From contig NZ_JASCXW010000001.1 in NCBI RefSeq assembly GCF_030012175.1, forward strand, positions 62,001 through 126,000: a stretch of DNA of 64,000 nucleotides, read 5' to 3'. The stretch is from Peloplasma aerotolerans (GTDB lineage Bacteria; Bacillota_I; Bacilli_A; Acholeplasmatales; Acholeplasmataceae). Below are positions 51,763 to 60,524 of this stretch, one piece after another; positions within the stretch are counted from its first letter, which is position 1; each line of letters opens with the position of its first letter. The position numbers and the translations under genes were made by a program. The notes below the pieces were generated by a model. The model did not search any database, had not been told where the DNA came from, and worked only from the letters and a program-made list of their open reading frames with translations.

Positions 51763-52620
51763 ATGAAACATTATACTATATCTGTTACAGATAGCGAACT
51801 AGAAAAACTCAATCGTGTATATCAATATCACCAAATAGAGGATAATAACCCCTATTTGCTTTTTCATGCTGTTCATAATGGCATCGATATTCTTGCATAT
51901 AAGACCGGAAAGGTGTTAATGCAAGGTAAGGAAGTCACTCATGAATTAGTATCAATTAAAACTCATCTAAATCGTGAAGATTATGCAGCAATCGGATCAG
52001 ATGAAGTTGGTACTGGTGATGTCTTCGGACCTATTGTGGTTTGTGCAGCATACGCAAGTGAAACAGACATTACATATTTAGAAAGTCTTAACGTAAGAGA
52101 TTCTAAAAATATGAATGATAAAGCAATTATTGCTGTTGCACCTAAAATTGCAAAGCGTTTGATTCACTCATTACTTATTTTAACACCTAAGAAGTATAAC
52201 TCATTAGTAGCAAAAGGTTATAACTTAAATAAAATAAAGGCGTTGCTTCATAATCAAGCAATTGTCAAGACTTCTTCTAAGTTAAAAGAAACAGTCCCTG
52301 TAATTGTTGACCAATTCTGCACACCTCAATTATACTTTAATTATATTAAAGATGAAACCCTAATTTATAGAGATATTGATTTTCATGTTAGGGCTGAACA
52401 AATTCACTTAAGTGTTGCTGCAGCTTCAATCGTAGCAAGATATGCATTTTTAGTGAAAATGAATGAATATAGTGAAAAAGTTGGAGTGACATTACTCAAA
52501 GGTGCAAGTAAAGAAGTTGATGAACAAATTAATGAACTTCATGACAAGAAGGGATTACAAACTTTAGGTTTGATCGCGAAAATGAATTTCAAAAATATTA
52601 CGAAACAGAATCTTTCTTAA
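51763..52620 (+). CDS. rnhC: Ribonuclease HIII
   Basis: A 285-residue RNase H type 2 family enzyme (HIII). A TBP-like N-terminal substrate-binding domain covers residues 1-75. The catalytic core starts IGSDEVGTGDVFGPIVVCAAY (near residues 79-99), giving the first Asp-Glu, with RDSKNM and RAEQIHLSVAAASIVARYAF following. It removes RNA from RNA-DNA hybrids. AGGAG lies eight bases before ATG. Its 3' end overlaps the end of rluD on the opposite strand by 23 bases, so neither has a private terminator. Confidence 0.94.
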   Translation: MKHYTISVTDSELEKLNRVYQYHQIEDNNPYLLFHAVHNGIDILAYKTGKVLMQGKEVTHELVSIKTHLNREDYAAIGSDEVGTGDVFGPIVVCAAYASETDITYLESLNVRDSKNMNDKAIIAVAPKIAKRLIHSLLILTPKKYNSLVAKGYNLNKIKALLHNQAIVKTSSKLKETVPVIVDQFCTPQLYFNYIKDETLIYRDIDFHVRAEQIHLSVAAASIVARYAFLVKMNEYSEKVGVTLLKGASKEVDEQINELHDKKGLQTLGLIAKMNFKNITKQNLS

Positions 52621-53518
52621 GTTCCGTTATAAAATCTGTAAACACTTGGGGCAACTCGGCTGTAAAAGTCATTTGCTCTTTTTTTGTCGGATGCATGAAG
52701 GATAGTTTTTGAGCATGTAAAAACTGACCAGTTGAGCCAACAACTTCTTTTGGACCATAGATTGGGTCACCTACAACAGGATGGTTAATGTAAGCCATGT
52801 GCACTCTGATTTGATGTGTTCTTCCAGTTTCCAATTTACATGATACTAAAGTATACTTACCATATCTTTCAAGAACTTTAAAATGTGTTATTGCTTTTTT
52901 TCCACCTGAAATAACAGCCATTTTTAATCTGTTTTTAGGATGTCTTTGAATCGGGGCTGTGATTGTTCCTTCAGTTTCTGTGAAATCACCATAAACTAAA
53001 GCAATGTATTCTCTTTCAATCTCATGAAGTGCTAAATCGGAACTCAAAGATTGATGTGCTGTATCATTTTTAGCTACAACAAGCAATCCTGAAGTATCTT
53101 TATCAATGCGATGAACGATTCCTGGTCGAATAATTCCATTGATTGAACTTAACTCATCTACTTGATGAAGTAATCCATGTACTAAAGTAGGTTCATGATA
53201 AGACGAAGCAGGATGAACAACCATTCCTTGAGGTTTATTAATCACTAATAAGTCATCATCTTCATAAACAATATCAAGGTTTAAATCGACTGCTTTTAAG
53301 TCCAGTTCTTTCGCTTCGATTTCTTCTATTTGAATAAAATCATCAGTTTTAAGTGTATAACCTGTTTTAACTTTTTGATCATTAACCGTTACAAAACCAT
53401 CTTTAATGGCATGTTGAACATAACTTCTACTTTGATTAGTATAATAGTTTTCAAGTAAAAAAAGGTCTAAGCGAAGACCTTGATACTCTTCTTTAACTTT
53501 AATGACTCTCTTGGACAT
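52598..53518 (-). CDS. rluD: RluD-family 23S rRNA pseudouridine synthase
   Basis: A 306-residue RsuA/RluA-type pseudouridine synthase. An N-terminal S4 RNA-binding domain covers residues 14-75 (RLDLFLLENYY...QSRSYVQHAIKDGFVTVN). The catalytic HRIDKDTSGLLVVAKND holds the Asp (near residue 140), and LETGRTHQIRVHMAYINHPVVGDPIYG follows. The position directly after lspA is the same as in many Firmicutes (ylyB). RluD-type specificity for helix 69 is likely but not certain. Its start overlaps lspA by 20 bases. Confidence 0.92.
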   Translation of the reverse strand: MSKRVIKVKEEYQGLRLDLFLLENYYTNQSRSYVQHAIKDGFVTVNDQKVKTGYTLKTDDFIQIEEIEAKELDLKAVDLNLDIVYEDDDLLVINKPQGMVVHPASSYHEPTLVHGLLHQVDELSSINGIIRPGIVHRIDKDTSGLLVVAKNDTAHQSLSSDLALHEIEREYIALVYGDFTETEGTITAPIQRHPKNRLKMAVISGGKKAITHFKVLERYGKYTLVSCKLETGRTHQIRVHMAYINHPVVGDPIYGPKEVVGSTGQFLHAQKLSFMHPTKKEQMTFTAELPQVFTDFITELKKDSVS

Positions 53519-54008
53519 TGATTTTCTCCTTCTTTAATCTTTTAGGTTCTAAAAAGAATAAATCAATAGAAAACAAAACAATAGCCGCACTTAAAAATAA
53601 GTCAGCGAAATTATTATGAAAACTACCATATCTTCCTAAAATCATTTCTAGAAATGGATAATGCATAAAATCGATAACATAAGCATGCATTGCACGGTCG
53701 ATTGCATTACCAAAGGTTCCACCAATAAATAAAGCGATAGCAATACTATATGCTTTTTTATTTTTAAAATCTGATGATAAAAATAAATATCCAAAAATAC
53801 CTAGGGCAAAAACAGTAATGATCATAAATGTAAACTGCTCTCCTGCAAGTATATTTAAAGATGCACCGTCATTTTCTACATATCCAAATTCAAGAATATA
53901 GGGGATAAATGTTCGTCCCGAAGTTCCAGCAAATGCAGCTTGTGCGGCATATTTAGTTGTTTGATCGATGATAATACATAATATAATGATAATTAATCCG
54001 ATAAGCAT
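53499..54008 (-). CDS. lspA: Lipoprotein signal peptidase (signal peptidase II)
   Basis: A 169-residue aspartic membrane protease with four hydrophobic helices. The catalytic Asp residues are in FGNAIDRAMHAYVIDFMHY (near residue 106) and NNFADLFLSAAI (near residue 137). It removes signal peptides from prolipoproteins such as the two lipoproteins in this window. The C-terminus KRLKKEKINVQESH is basic. It starts after a 128-residue membrane protein gene and overlaps rluD, forming a tight unit. Confidence 0.95.
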   Translation of the reverse strand: MLIGLIIIILCIIIDQTTKYAAQAAFAGTSGRTFIPYILEFGYVENDGASLNILAGEQFTFMIITVFALGIFGYLFLSSDFKNKKAYSIAIALFIGGTFGNAIDRAMHAYVIDFMHYPFLEMILGRYGSFHNNFADLFLSAAIVLFSIDLFFLEPKRLKKEKINVQESH

Positions 54009-54017
54009 AGTATTCTC

Positions 54018-54404
54018 CTAAAATATTATTGATAAGACAACGATACCAACAACTAAGAAAAATGTTGCTACCATGGTACTTTCTGTTAGTTGTGGTAATA
54101 AAGTGTTGATGTTTTTAATTTTATCGTGATAACTCTTTAATAGTCTGTAATAAAAGAAATAATATAAAAAACTCCATCCCATAATGATGATAACCAAAAA
54201 AATTGATAAAATAAATGTAAGTTTAGTATATATAAACATATTGACAACCACCAAAACGGGGATTGCTATCGAAAATAATGACAACACGAGTGCACCAGCA
54301 ACTGATTTTAGAACGCTTTTCATTGTTGTCTCTCGATCAATTAACCTTAACAGCTTTTTATACCTTCTAAAAAATGAAAATATTTTGTTAATCATTGTAT
54401 TCAT
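54018..54404 (-). CDS. Small membrane protein of unknown function
   Basis: A 128-residue protein with a basic N-terminus (FRRYKKLLRLIDRE), two adjacent hydrophobic segments (about residues 36-54 and 62-82) and a third at the C-terminus (108-128). I do not recognise it. Its start lies 17 bases inside the end of the SepM-like gene, and lspA begins ten bases past its stop, so it belongs to a sepM-lspA-rluD run. It may assist membrane protein quality control or lipoprotein processing, but that is only context. Confidence 0.7.
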   Translation of the reverse strand: MNTMINKIFSFFRRYKKLLRLIDRETTMKSVLKSVAGALVLSLFSIAIPVLVVVNMFIYTKLTFILSIFLVIIIMGWSFLYYFFYYRLLKSYHDKIKNINTLLPQLTESTMVATFFLVVGIVVLSIIF

Positions 54405-55383
54405 TAAGCCACTGCACCGCCTCTTCTATCGTGTCAACTATAACCAATTCATATGGGAAAATAACACCAGGGATATCATCGATATGTGCTTCTGGAACGA
54501 TGAAAACATCAATATTTTGATACAAACCGGTGTACATTTTTTGTGGTACACCACCGACTCTTCCGATCTTTCCAGACATCTCAATCGTGCCTGTTCCAGC
54601 TATTTTCAAATCTCCAATGTTTAGTTTTAGTAAACTTGCGTAAATACTGAGTGTTTGAATCATACCCCCGCTAGGTCCGCCTACTAAACCATCTAAGCCT
54701 GGTAAAGTAAAGTTTGGAGACGCACTCTCAATCTCATAATTGGGATAAAAAATCATCCGTGGGTCATCTTCATCATACTGATAAGTTACTGTATGATAAA
54801 CACCTAAATCCTCTTCTGTCCTCAATATCGTAAATGTCACTTCATTTTGATAAGCTAGCGCAAGGAAACTTTCATGTGTATGTCCAGAATAATTAATACC
54901 ATTAATCGCAACAATTTTATCTCCTACTTTTAAATCAGTTAATCGACTAGGTCTATACGTTAAATACAACCCTGCATAATAATAATCAATACTTATACGA
55001 TTATCTTGATCATGAGCTAAATCATAAGCTTTAATAATAGATGTTTTTAGTGATACCAATTTTTGGATCTGTCCGGCAGTATAATCATCTTTCCACGAAG
55101 TATCCCTTTGTCTTGCTGTCATTTCATAAACATTCATTGTTTTATCATTTGATAGTACAAATGATTGAAATGGTGTTATCGGGTTATATGAATATACGTA
55201 AACTGTATTAAAATTGTCTACAAACTCTACATTTTCTAATTGGATTGAATCAACAACTCGAGTTAACCCTCCTGGAGCAGTCACTGCCATTTGTGTCGGC
55301 ATGACCAACACCATCAATAAATAAACATATGGGAAACTTAAAATAATAAGAATTTTTTTATATTGCTTAAGTAATTTTATCAT
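54388..55383 (-). CDS. SepM/YlbL-type membrane protease (PDZ plus Lon-like S16 domain)
   Basis: A 331-residue protein with an N-terminal signal anchor (residues 9-32), a PDZ domain (near 130-210, DLKVGDKIVAINGINYSG) and a Lon-type S16 protease domain. The catalytic Ser is in VGGPSGGMIQTL (near residue 238) and the Lys in VGGVPQKMYTG (near residue 285). In streptococci SepM trims competence pheromone outside the cell, and YlbL takes part in checkpoint recovery in Bacillus. The substrate here is unknown. Its ATG overlaps the end of comEB by 17 bases; GGAGAG precedes it. Confidence 0.9.
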   Translation of the reverse strand: MIKLLKQYKKILIILSFPYVYLLMVLVMPTQMAVTAPGGLTRVVDSIQLENVEFVDNFNTVYVYSYNPITPFQSFVLSNDKTMNVYEMTARQRDTSWKDDYTAGQIQKLVSLKTSIIKAYDLAHDQDNRISIDYYYAGLYLTYRPSRLTDLKVGDKIVAINGINYSGHTHESFLALAYQNEVTFTILRTEEDLGVYHTVTYQYDEDDPRMIFYPNYEIESASPNFTLPGLDGLVGGPSGGMIQTLSIYASLLKLNIGDLKIAGTGTIEMSGKIGRVGGVPQKMYTGLYQNIDVFIVPEAHIDDIPGVIFPYELVIVDTIEEAVQWLNEYND

Positions 55384-55840
55384 ATCTCAACTCTCCAACC
55401 TGAATCTGTCTAAAGTTGACATGAGAAGCTTTTAGCATTTTTACAGCTGCCTCATGTTCTTTTGAACTTTGATATTTATTGGACTCATAGATAATCTCAG
55501 TAATACCACTTTGAATAATGAGTTTAGTACATTCATTACATGGAAATAATGTAACATACATCGTTGATCCCTTTAGGTTCGTTGTTGCATTTAAGATAGC
55601 ATTTGCTTCTGCATGGACGACAAAAGGGTATTTTGTTTGAAGAAAATCACCTTCATTACCCCATGGAAATTCATCATCTTTACATCCTTGTGGCAAACCA
55701 TTATAACCAATCCCAACAATACGCTTACCAGCATTTATAATACAAGCACCAACTTGTGTGCCTGGATCTTTACTACGCATCGCAGATAGCTTAGCAACGC
55801 CCATAAAATACTGGTCCCATGTAATATAATCTTTACGCAT
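55367..55840 (-). CDS. comEB: dCMP deaminase (ComEB-like)
   Basis: A 157-residue zinc-dependent cytidine/deoxycytidylate deaminase. The zinc site is HAEANAILNA (near residues 77-86) together with LFPCNECTKLI (near 98-108), the HAE...PCxxC set. The N-terminal SKDPGTQVGACI and GYNGLPQGC segments are typical of dCMP deaminases. It supplies dUMP for thymidylate synthesis. The gene name follows Bacillus comEB, where it sits in the competence operon; no comE uptake genes are near here. It overlaps msrA by one base. Confidence 0.92.
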   Translation of the reverse strand: MRKDYITWDQYFMGVAKLSAMRSKDPGTQVGACIINAGKRIVGIGYNGLPQGCKDDEFPWGNEGDFLQTKYPFVVHAEANAILNATTNLKGSTMYVTLFPCNECTKLIIQSGITEIIYESNKYQSSKEHEAAVKMLKASHVNFRQIQVGELRYDKIT

Positions 55841-56337
55841 TACTTGATTTCCTCCTTTTTAGCGAGGTTTAAGTCAACGTGGCAATATCCACCTGGGTTT
55901 TTCTTTAAATAGTCTTGGTGATAAGGTTCAGCTAAATCATAATCAACATTCTTTTTAACTTCAGTTTGAACACGATCATAATCTTTTCCAAAATGGTTTT
56001 TAATATATTCAACAATTTTATTTTCGTCTTCTTCATAATCAAAATAAATACCTGATCTATATTGTCTTCCGATATCATGTCCTTGACGATTTCTAACAAA
56101 CGGATCAATGATTCTGAAAAATTGTTCTAAAACATTTTCTAATTTGATGATATTTTCATCATAAAATATTTGGCATGCTTCAGTATGTGAAGCTACACCA
56201 CCACATACTTCTTGATATGTAGGGTTTCGTTTATTGCCATCAACATAACCAACAGACGTTTCTACAACGCCTTTAAGTTGTTTAAAATAGGCTTCAACAC
56301 CCCAAAAACATCCTCCACCTAAAACGATACTCTTCAT
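55840..56337 (-). CDS. msrA: Peptide-methionine (S)-S-oxide reductase MsrA
   Basis: A 165-residue MsrA of normal length. The catalytic Cys is in GGGCFWGVEAYF (near residue 9), with GYVDGNKRNPTYQEVCGG and HTEACQIFYD following, and a C-terminal PYHQDYLKKNPGGYC carrying the last Cys. It repairs oxidised methionine, drawing electrons from thioredoxin. It starts one base after aspS ends. There is no MsrB domain or gene here. Confidence 0.94.
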   Translation of the reverse strand: MKSIVLGGGCFWGVEAYFKQLKGVVETSVGYVDGNKRNPTYQEVCGGVASHTEACQIFYDENIIKLENVLEQFFRIIDPFVRNRQGHDIGRQYRSGIYFDYEEDENKIVEYIKNHFGKDYDRVQTEVKKNVDYDLAEPYHQDYLKKNPGGYCHVDLNLAKKEEIK

Positions 56338-56338
56338 A

Positions 56339-58054
56339 TTACTTACCTACCTTTAATTCAAGCTCATCTAATTGTTTTTGATCCACATCAGATGGTGATT
56401 GCATCATCATATCCTTTGCACTTTGAGTTTTAGGAAACGCAATGACGTCTTTAATATTCGTTGTATTTGTCATTAACATAACAATTCGATCTAAACCTAA
56501 TGCAAGTCCACCGTGTGGTGGAGTCCCATATTTTAATGCATCAACAAAGAATCCAAAACGATGTTGCACATCTTCTTTAGTTAAGCCCAGTGTATCAAAC
56601 ATCAATCTTTGAACATCTTGATTATGAATTCTAATGGATCCTCCACCAATTTCATAACCATTTAAAACGATATCATACGCCTTTGCCATTGCTTGATGTG
56701 GGTTATTTTTTAAGACTAATGCATTCACAGGAGCTGTGAATGGATGATGCTTGGCATAAAATCTTTTTTCTTCTTCGTCATATTCTAATAATGGCCATTC
56801 ATTAATCCATATGAACTTATAAACATCTTTAGGTATTAAATTAAACTGGTTTGCTAACTCGATTCTTAAAGCTCCTAAACTTGATGAAACATCATCGAAA
56901 CTACCAGGAACTAAGAATAGCACATGATCTTCTCCAAGATTTAATGACTGAAGTTGTTCTTCATTTAAATATTTAATGATGCTTCCAGTATATGAGCCTT
57001 TACTATACTTAACAAAAGCTAATGCTTTTCCATGATTTTTCTTGACATGTTCTGTTAGTTGATCCACTTTCTTTCTAGATATACTTTCACCATGTTCGAG
57101 AATCAATCCTTTTACCATAGGTTCATCATTAAATAGAGGTATATCTATACCTTTGAAAAATTCAGTATAATCCTTAAGCAACATTTCATAACGAAGATCT
57201 GGTTTATCTGTTCCATAAAGTTCCATTGCTTTGTGATAGGTCATGATTTCAAATGGTGCTTTAACTTCTTCATTCAAAACTTTCTTAAATGTATTTACCA
57301 TAATTTTTTCAATGATTTCTCTTACATCTTCTTCCTCGACAAATGATGACTCAATATCGATTTGAGTAAACTCAGGTTGACGGTCAGATCTAAGGTCTTC
57401 ATCTCTAAAACATCTTGCAACTTGGAAATATTTCTCAAATCCAGCAATCATAAATAATTGCTTATAAATTTGTGGTGATTGAGGTAATGCATAAAAACTG
57501 CCTGGGTATAATCTTGAAGGTACTAAATAATCTCTTGCTCCTTCAGGAGTTGATTTTCCTAAAATTGGTGTTTCTAGTTCATAAAAACCTTCATCAACGA
57601 GTGTTTGACGAATGGATTGTACAATCTCATGTCGTTTAATTAAAAAGTTTTGCATAACAGGTCTTCTTAAATCTAGATATCTATATTTAAGTCTAGTATC
57701 TTCTAATGCATCTGTATCATTTGCTATGATTAAAGGAGGATTATCAGAAGTGTTTAGGATAACTAAGTCAAAAACATCAACTTCAATTTCTCCTGTTGGC
57801 ATATTTAAATTTTTATTTTCACGTTCAATAACGATGCCTTTCGCTTCTATAACAAACTCGTTTCTAATCTTCAAAGCTGTTTCATAATTCTTATTTTCAG
57901 GTTTGACAACGAGTTGTGTCATTCCAAATCGGTCTCTTAGGTCAATGAAAAGTAAACCTCCAAGATTTCTCGTCTTAGCAACCCAACCTTTAAGATAAAC
58001 TTCTATACCTATATGATTTTTATTTAATTCATGATTATGGTGCGTATACTTCAT
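56339..58054 (-). CDS. aspS: Aspartyl-tRNA synthetase
   Basis: A 571-residue class II synthetase of the bacterial type. An OB-fold anticodon-binding domain occupies residues 1-105 (GWVAKTRNLGGLLFIDLRDR). Motif 2 is YFQVARCFRDEDLRSDRQPEFTQID (near 210-235), a GAD insertion domain lies at about 285-400, and motif 3 is GGLALGLDRIVMLM (near 525). The bacterial-type GAD insert supports direct Asp-tRNA charging. It follows hisS by one base in the hisS-aspS order common in Firmicutes, and probably shares the T-box leader upstream of the acetyltransferase gene. Confidence 0.96.
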   Translation of the reverse strand: MKYTHHNHELNKNHIGIEVYLKGWVAKTRNLGGLLFIDLRDRFGMTQLVVKPENKNYETALKIRNEFVIEAKGIVIERENKNLNMPTGEIEVDVFDLVILNTSDNPPLIIANDTDALEDTRLKYRYLDLRRPVMQNFLIKRHEIVQSIRQTLVDEGFYELETPILGKSTPEGARDYLVPSRLYPGSFYALPQSPQIYKQLFMIAGFEKYFQVARCFRDEDLRSDRQPEFTQIDIESSFVEEEDVREIIEKIMVNTFKKVLNEEVKAPFEIMTYHKAMELYGTDKPDLRYEMLLKDYTEFFKGIDIPLFNDEPMVKGLILEHGESISRKKVDQLTEHVKKNHGKALAFVKYSKGSYTGSIIKYLNEEQLQSLNLGEDHVLFLVPGSFDDVSSSLGALRIELANQFNLIPKDVYKFIWINEWPLLEYDEEEKRFYAKHHPFTAPVNALVLKNNPHQAMAKAYDIVLNGYEIGGGSIRIHNQDVQRLMFDTLGLTKEDVQHRFGFFVDALKYGTPPHGGLALGLDRIVMLMTNTTNIKDVIAFPKTQSAKDMMMQSPSDVDQKQLDELELKVGK

Positions 58055-58055
58055 T

Positions 58056-59327
58056 TTATTTCTTCTCCAGTTTTTCTGTCATATATTTTTTAATTTTAGA
58101 AATCACGACTTCTTCTTGTTTTTCTGTTTTCGTATTTTTAATACCAACAACACCTTTTTGATACTCATCATCACCTAATATAATTAAGTATTTAGAATTC
58201 ATTTTTAGTGCTTGTTTTAATTGTGCCTTAAATGATTTCTGTGTATAGTTCATATCTGCTTTAACACCAGATACTCTAAGTTCATAAAGTATCTTTGTAG
58301 CAACCACTTTTAAATCCTCACTAAAAACTATGACATATGCATCTAGTTCACTTTCTTTAGCAAATGCTACATTTTCAGCTTCCAAAGCTAAAAGTAATCT
58401 TTCCATACCACAAGCAAACCCAATACCCCCTAAGTCTGGTCCACCAAGTTCTGAAACAAGTTTTTGATAACGGCCACCACCACCAAGTGCGTTTTGAGCC
58501 CCAAAACCTTCAATATCAGCCTCTATTTCAAAAACTGTATGACTATAGTAGTCTAGACCACGAACAAGCTTATGCGCGATTTCATAGCTTATTTTTGCAG
58601 CATTTAAATGTTGTAGCACTTTTTGGAAATAAGCTCTTGAAACTTCATTTAAATAATCTTGTGGTGTTGGTGCTTCTTTAACTGCTTTATGTTTTTGATC
58701 GACTTTGCAATCCAATATTCTTAAAGGATTTTTTGTAATTCTTTGTTGGCAATCACTACATAGTTCATGAACGTGTGGTTGAAAGTGGTCTTCTAGAGCT
58801 TTACGGTAGTTTTGTCTTGACTCTTCATCACCTAAACTATTGATTTTAACTCTGACCCCTTTTAACCCTAACCTTTTCATAAAATCATAGGCTAATATAA
58901 TCATTTCAGCATCTAAAGCAGAATCGACTGTACCAATAGCTTCAACGCCAAATTGATAAAATTGGCGATATCTACCTTTTTGAGGACGTTCATATCTAAA
59001 ATTAGGTCCGATGTAATAGACTTTTTCTAGCTCTTGACTTGTATAAAGTTTGTTTTCAACATAACTTCGAATCACACCTGCAGTACCCTCTGGTCTAAGT
59101 GTCAATTTTCTGTCTCCACGGTCATCAAAGTCATAAGTTTCTTTGGTGACCATATCGGATAGTTCAGTATGACGGTGAAAAACTTCACTGTACTCCATAA
59201 TAGGTGTTCTGATTTCTTTAAAGTTATATTGCCCTAGAACCTCTCTTATTTGATTTTCTAATGCTTGCCATAAATATGATTCACTTGGTAATACATCATA
59301 GGTTCCTTTGACTTTGTTGACTGCCAT
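58056..59327 (-). CDS. hisS: Histidyl-tRNA synthetase
   Basis: A 423-residue class II synthetase of normal length. VKGTYDVLPSES starts the catalytic domain, motif 2 is YIGPNFRYERPQKGRYRQFYQFG (near residue 105), the HisRS signatures LVRGLDYYSHTVFE (near 252) and GGGGRYQKLV are present, and the anticodon-binding domain ends the protein. The frame continues to 59366, but the ATG at 59327 has AAGGAGG six bases upstream. It overlaps the acetyltransferase gene by 32 bases and is read from the same T-box-controlled transcript. Confidence 0.96.
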   Translation of the reverse strand: MAVNKVKGTYDVLPSESYLWQALENQIREVLGQYNFKEIRTPIMEYSEVFHRHTELSDMVTKETYDFDDRGDRKLTLRPEGTAGVIRSYVENKLYTSQELEKVYYIGPNFRYERPQKGRYRQFYQFGVEAIGTVDSALDAEMIILAYDFMKRLGLKGVRVKINSLGDEESRQNYRKALEDHFQPHVHELCSDCQQRITKNPLRILDCKVDQKHKAVKEAPTPQDYLNEVSRAYFQKVLQHLNAAKISYEIAHKLVRGLDYYSHTVFEIEADIEGFGAQNALGGGGRYQKLVSELGGPDLGGIGFACGMERLLLALEAENVAFAKESELDAYVIVFSEDLKVVATKILYELRVSGVKADMNYTQKSFKAQLKQALKMNSKYLIILGDDEYQKGVVGIKNTKTEKQEEVVISKIKKYMTEKLEKK

Positions 59328-59886
59328 AATAATCCTCCTTGGTAAGCTCATATGTGAGCATCTCATCTTCTAATATTGAATTGCTTTTTTCTAAAACATA
59401 TTTTTCTTTTTGGATAAATTTAAATGGTGTTTTTTCAATAACTTTTTGACTTGCTACATTTTTCTTTAAATGTCTAATTCTTAATAAATCAAAATTGAGG
59501 TAATCAAAACCTATTTCTATCATTTTCTTAATGGCTTGTGACATAATACCTTGATTCCAATAGTTTTGATGTAAGACGTAGCCAATTTCAGCTCCGTTTT
59601 CACCTCTTATTTTACTATGAAAATCAATAGTTCCAATCATTTTAGAGGTCTTCACATCTACAATGGCATAACCAATTGGCAATCCATGTCTAATTCTTGG
59701 ATAGAAAATTTGTGAAATCGAGCGTCTAGCTTCTGATGGCATAACAAAAGGTCCCCATGACAAATACCTTGTAACCTCAGGATCTCTTCCGTAGTCATAC
59801 ATGTCTTTGTAATCGGTTTTTTTCAGTGTTCTTAGTACATAGTTATCAAAATAAACAACAGGCATCAATTTGTACGGTTTCTTCAT
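59296..59886 (-). CDS. GNAT-family N-acetyltransferase (RimJ/RimL-like)
   Basis: A 196-residue acetyltransferase of the RimJ/RimL/ribosomal-protein type. NYVLRTLKKTDYKDMYDYGRD lies at the start, IGYVLHQNYWNQGIMSQAIKKMI holds the acetyl-CoA-binding R/Q-x-x-G-like motif A region, and a LLRIRHLKKNVASQKVIEK segment fits motif B. Such enzymes acetylate protein N-termini, ribosomal proteins or small molecules; the target is unknown. The ATG at 59886 is chosen because GAGGTG precedes it; the longer frame starts at TTG. It stands between the T-box and hisS, so tRNA charging controls it. Confidence 0.87.
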   Translation of the reverse strand: MKKPYKLMPVVYFDNYVLRTLKKTDYKDMYDYGRDPEVTRYLSWGPFVMPSEARRSISQIFYPRIRHGLPIGYAIVDVKTSKMIGTIDFHSKIRGENGAEIGYVLHQNYWNQGIMSQAIKKMIEIGFDYLNFDLLRIRHLKKNVASQKVIEKTPFKFIQKEKYVLEKSNSILEDEMLTYELTKEDYYGSQQSQRNL

Positions 59887-59900
59887 GATCCACCTCAATC

Positions 59901-60053
59901 AAAATAAAAACGTCCTCAAAAAAACTCTAAGGACGTAAAATATACGCGGTACCACCTTAGTTCTAGAAAAGTTTCTAGCCCTCAATGTCTTGTTTTTGCC
60001 TCAAAAGGTGTCACTGCTCTATTAGAGCTCCTTTATCATTGACGATTTATTTA
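59901..60053 (-). ncRNA. T-box leader upstream of the acetyltransferase-hisS-aspS operon
   Basis: On minus the leader holds the T-box sequence AAGGTGGTACCGCG (59944-59957), which pairs with the uncharged tRNA acceptor end. It is followed by a terminator (ACGTCC with GGACGT, 59910-59936, then a T run at 59901-59910). Upstream, TCAATG and CATTGA close a short stem I. On its 3' side AAGACATTGAGG aligns with the specifier region of known T-boxes, giving candidate specifier GAC (Asp), which fits aspS. Stem I lacks the usual long distal arm. Read-through occurs when tRNA-Asp is uncharged. Confidence 0.88.
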
Positions 60054-60060
60054 TAGTTCA

Positions 60061-60089
60061 ATATTATCTTAAAAAGATAATTTTGTCAA
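60061..60089 (-). promoter_or_regulatory. Promoter of the T-box operon
   Basis: A perfect TTGACA (60084-60089 on minus), a 17-base spacer and TAATAT (60061-60066). It lies right after the dtd stop, so the synthetase operon starts its own transcript. Confidence 0.75.
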
Positions 60090-60524
60090 TTAGAATTCAA
60101 TCAGGATTGTCACCGGTCCATCATTAATTGAATGAACTTTCATATGCGCCTGAAAAACGCCTTGTTCGACATGATGATGTTTTTTAAGTTCATTGACAAA
60201 CAATAGATATAGTTTTTCTGCTTGATCAGGTCTTGCTGCTTGAATAAATGATGGTCTATTGTTGCCTTTAGTATCTCCATATAGCGTAAATTGGGATATT
60301 GCTAATATGCTCCCATTTTTATTTGCTAAAGGTAGATTCATCTTTTGCTCATCATCTTCGAAAACTCTTAGATTGTGCACTTTTTCAGCCATTTTAATCA
60401 CTTTTTGTTCATCATCTTCTACGTGGATACCAACATAAAGTAAATAACCCTGATCAATACGTCCTACAACTTTTGAATCAACCTCAACTTTTGCGCTTTC
60501 AACTCTTTGAACGATGACTCTCAT
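60090..60524 (-). CDS. dtd: D-aminoacyl-tRNA deacylase
   Basis: A 144-residue DTD of exact family length. It begins MRVIVQRVESAKVEVDSKVVG. The active-site SQFTLYGDTKGNNRPSF (near residues 76-92) and GPVTILIE with the Gly-cis-Pro motif near the C-terminus are diagnostic. It removes D-amino acids from tRNA. The start overlaps the rel stop by four bases (ATGA). The order rel-dtd is conserved across Firmicutes. Confidence 0.96.
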   Translation of the reverse strand: MRVIVQRVESAKVEVDSKVVGRIDQGYLLYVGIHVEDDEQKVIKMAEKVHNLRVFEDDEQKMNLPLANKNGSILAISQFTLYGDTKGNNRPSFIQAARPDQAEKLYLLFVNELKKHHHVEQGVFQAHMKVHSINDGPVTILIEF

